A DNA stretch of 64,000 nt from contig VWPU01009396.1 in the NCBI GenBank assembly GCA_013398955.1, positions 62,001 to 126,000 of the forward strand, given 5' to 3'. This DNA comes from Callaeas wilsoni. Taxonomy: Eukaryota; Chordata; Aves; Passeriformes; Callaeidae. Position numbers and translations under genes: made by a program. The notes below the pieces were generated by a model that made no database searches, was not told the DNA's origin, and worked only from the letters and a program-made list of their open reading frames with translations. Below are positions 63,001 to 64,000 of the stretch, one piece after another. The number at the start of each line of letters is the position of its first letter. The first letter of the stretch is position 1.

Positions 63001-64000
63001 GAAGCTGAGAAGTCTCTGCAATACAAAGAGGCTCTGACATACGGCACCAGGCCTCCAAGCAATCAATGGAAGTAATTAGCTTTTCTCTGCCCGACGTGTG
63101 CTCCATCCTAACTATTGCTATTTTGAACTTGTGGAATTCATTAACTCAGCCCTAACGGAGAGACTTGCAACTTGTACATCCTTAATCAAACGCCCTGCTT
63201 CAAATAGATTCACGGAGTGGCAGATTGAGGGGAAAAAACCTCCAAACTACAAAAATCCATGAGAACAGCCCTGCTTGAACACACCAATGGTACAAAGGGG
63301 CATAGTCCTTGCATCACCACGATCCCACCTCCTCTTCTGATGCTTGTCCCCAGTACAGGCAGTAGCTGGGCTGCTGTTGGGATTTTAGGAGGGGAGAAGC
63401 AGAGTGACAGCAGGAACAGTTTTCTACTCTGATACACCCCAGTTCAAGAATAACCTTCCCATGAGCTCCTTGACACATTCAACAAAGAGGGGTAATTCCT
63501 TCTCTGAAGCTTCAAAAGGCATCGTGCAAAGGAGGAGCAGGAGGAAAAAGCTAAGTGGGAACCCTGAAACTCATGGGATGTTTTTTTCATTTGCCTCCCA
63601 GCTTCCAAGGCTGCCTGCTGGCAAGCACCAAGTCTCTCAGGTACTGCCCTGCAGCCCTCAGCAGAGCTCCATAAATGTTAGGAGAGCTTGTACGTATGGA
63701 AAAAGTCTATATTTACATAGCAATAATACACCACTCACCATAAGCCTAAACATGAATCCCAACCAAAGGGCTTTCCCTAAATTAAGGGGATGGGGGTCTC
63801 TTTATACATTAAGGGCAACAAAATTATACCATGGAAACTGTGGGACATTATTCAAATCATCCATATGAATAAAACATCCCACTTTTGCCAAGTTTTGTTC
63901 AAGCTGACTTCAGCTTTCTGCTTAAACAAACCTCAGGCAATACTGACATCATTTGTAGCAGAGGCAGCATTTTATTTAAGCTTGAAATCTGAGGGTGTTG

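Larger units (their letters stand above)
46179..64000 (-). other. FNDC3B: Incomplete upstream FNDC3B intron, at least 17.8 kb
   Basis: Transcript-upstream of the exon at 46102-46178. I searched the minus strand for the preceding exon (a Val-Asn-Pro-Gly-Glu-Thr-Phe-like stretch) and for the start-codon exon with its run of methionines, and saw neither. The region holds a probable MIR-type SINE relic (about 54150-54265), a CR1 tail (57823-57966), a T/G-rich run (49032-49095), a TC microsatellite (62158-62173) and CpG-rich patches near 57250-57430 and 62150-63000. The rest is unremarkable AT-rich sequence. Confidence 0.8.

Noticed and set aside
1..64000. Search by eye for tRNA, rRNA, CRISPR arrays, endogenous retrovirus pieces and bacterial-type operons
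   Set aside because: Nothing convincing was seen. A tRNA scan, covariance-model search and LTR search were not possible here and could still find small elements.

Overview
The window is a piece of vertebrate nuclear DNA, almost certainly from a bird. It is AT-leaning and intron-rich, has no operon-like packing, and carries CR1 retroposon tails whose 3' ends show the typical avian 'agaatggtt..ggaa..gacc' pattern. Apart from repeats, all I can support is the middle-upstream part of one gene on the minus strand, FNDC3B (fibronectin type III domain containing 3B, also called FAD104). Eight coding exons read from high to low coordinates: 46102-46178, 38523-38766, 37303-37590, 18399-18457, 12078-12235, 9840-9899, 6978-7116 and 6599-6652. 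All have AG/GT borders. Their phases join into one open reading frame of 1079 nt (359 whole codons plus two bases of a split codon) with no stop.

Layout from the right edge, in transcript order. 64000-46179 is at least 17.8 kb of an upstream intron with no recognisable exon; the start codon and the first coding exons lie beyond the right edge. Exons at 46102, 38523 and 37303 encode the proline/histidine-rich N-terminal region and a basic, Ser/Gly-rich linker. After a full 18.8 kb intron, exons at 18399, 12078, 9840 and 6978 encode the end of the linker and the first fibronectin III domain. The exons at 6978 and 6599 begin the second. 6598-1 is an incomplete intron. The remaining fibronectin domains and the C-terminal membrane anchor lie beyond the left edge.

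The introns hold CR1 tails at 34009-34420 and 57823-57966, a weaker one near 41038, a possible much older CR1/L3-type relic at 22950-23860, and a probable ancient MIR-type SINE relic at about 54150-54265. They also hold simple repeats, small tandem duplications, perfect palindromes and a few CpG-rich patches (around exon 37303-37590, at 57250-57430 and at 62150-63000). One unresolved base (N) at 12656 sits between two copies of an imperfect tandem duplication. I read most other open frames as chance. I found no RNA gene, CRISPR array, second protein-coding gene or clearly new system.
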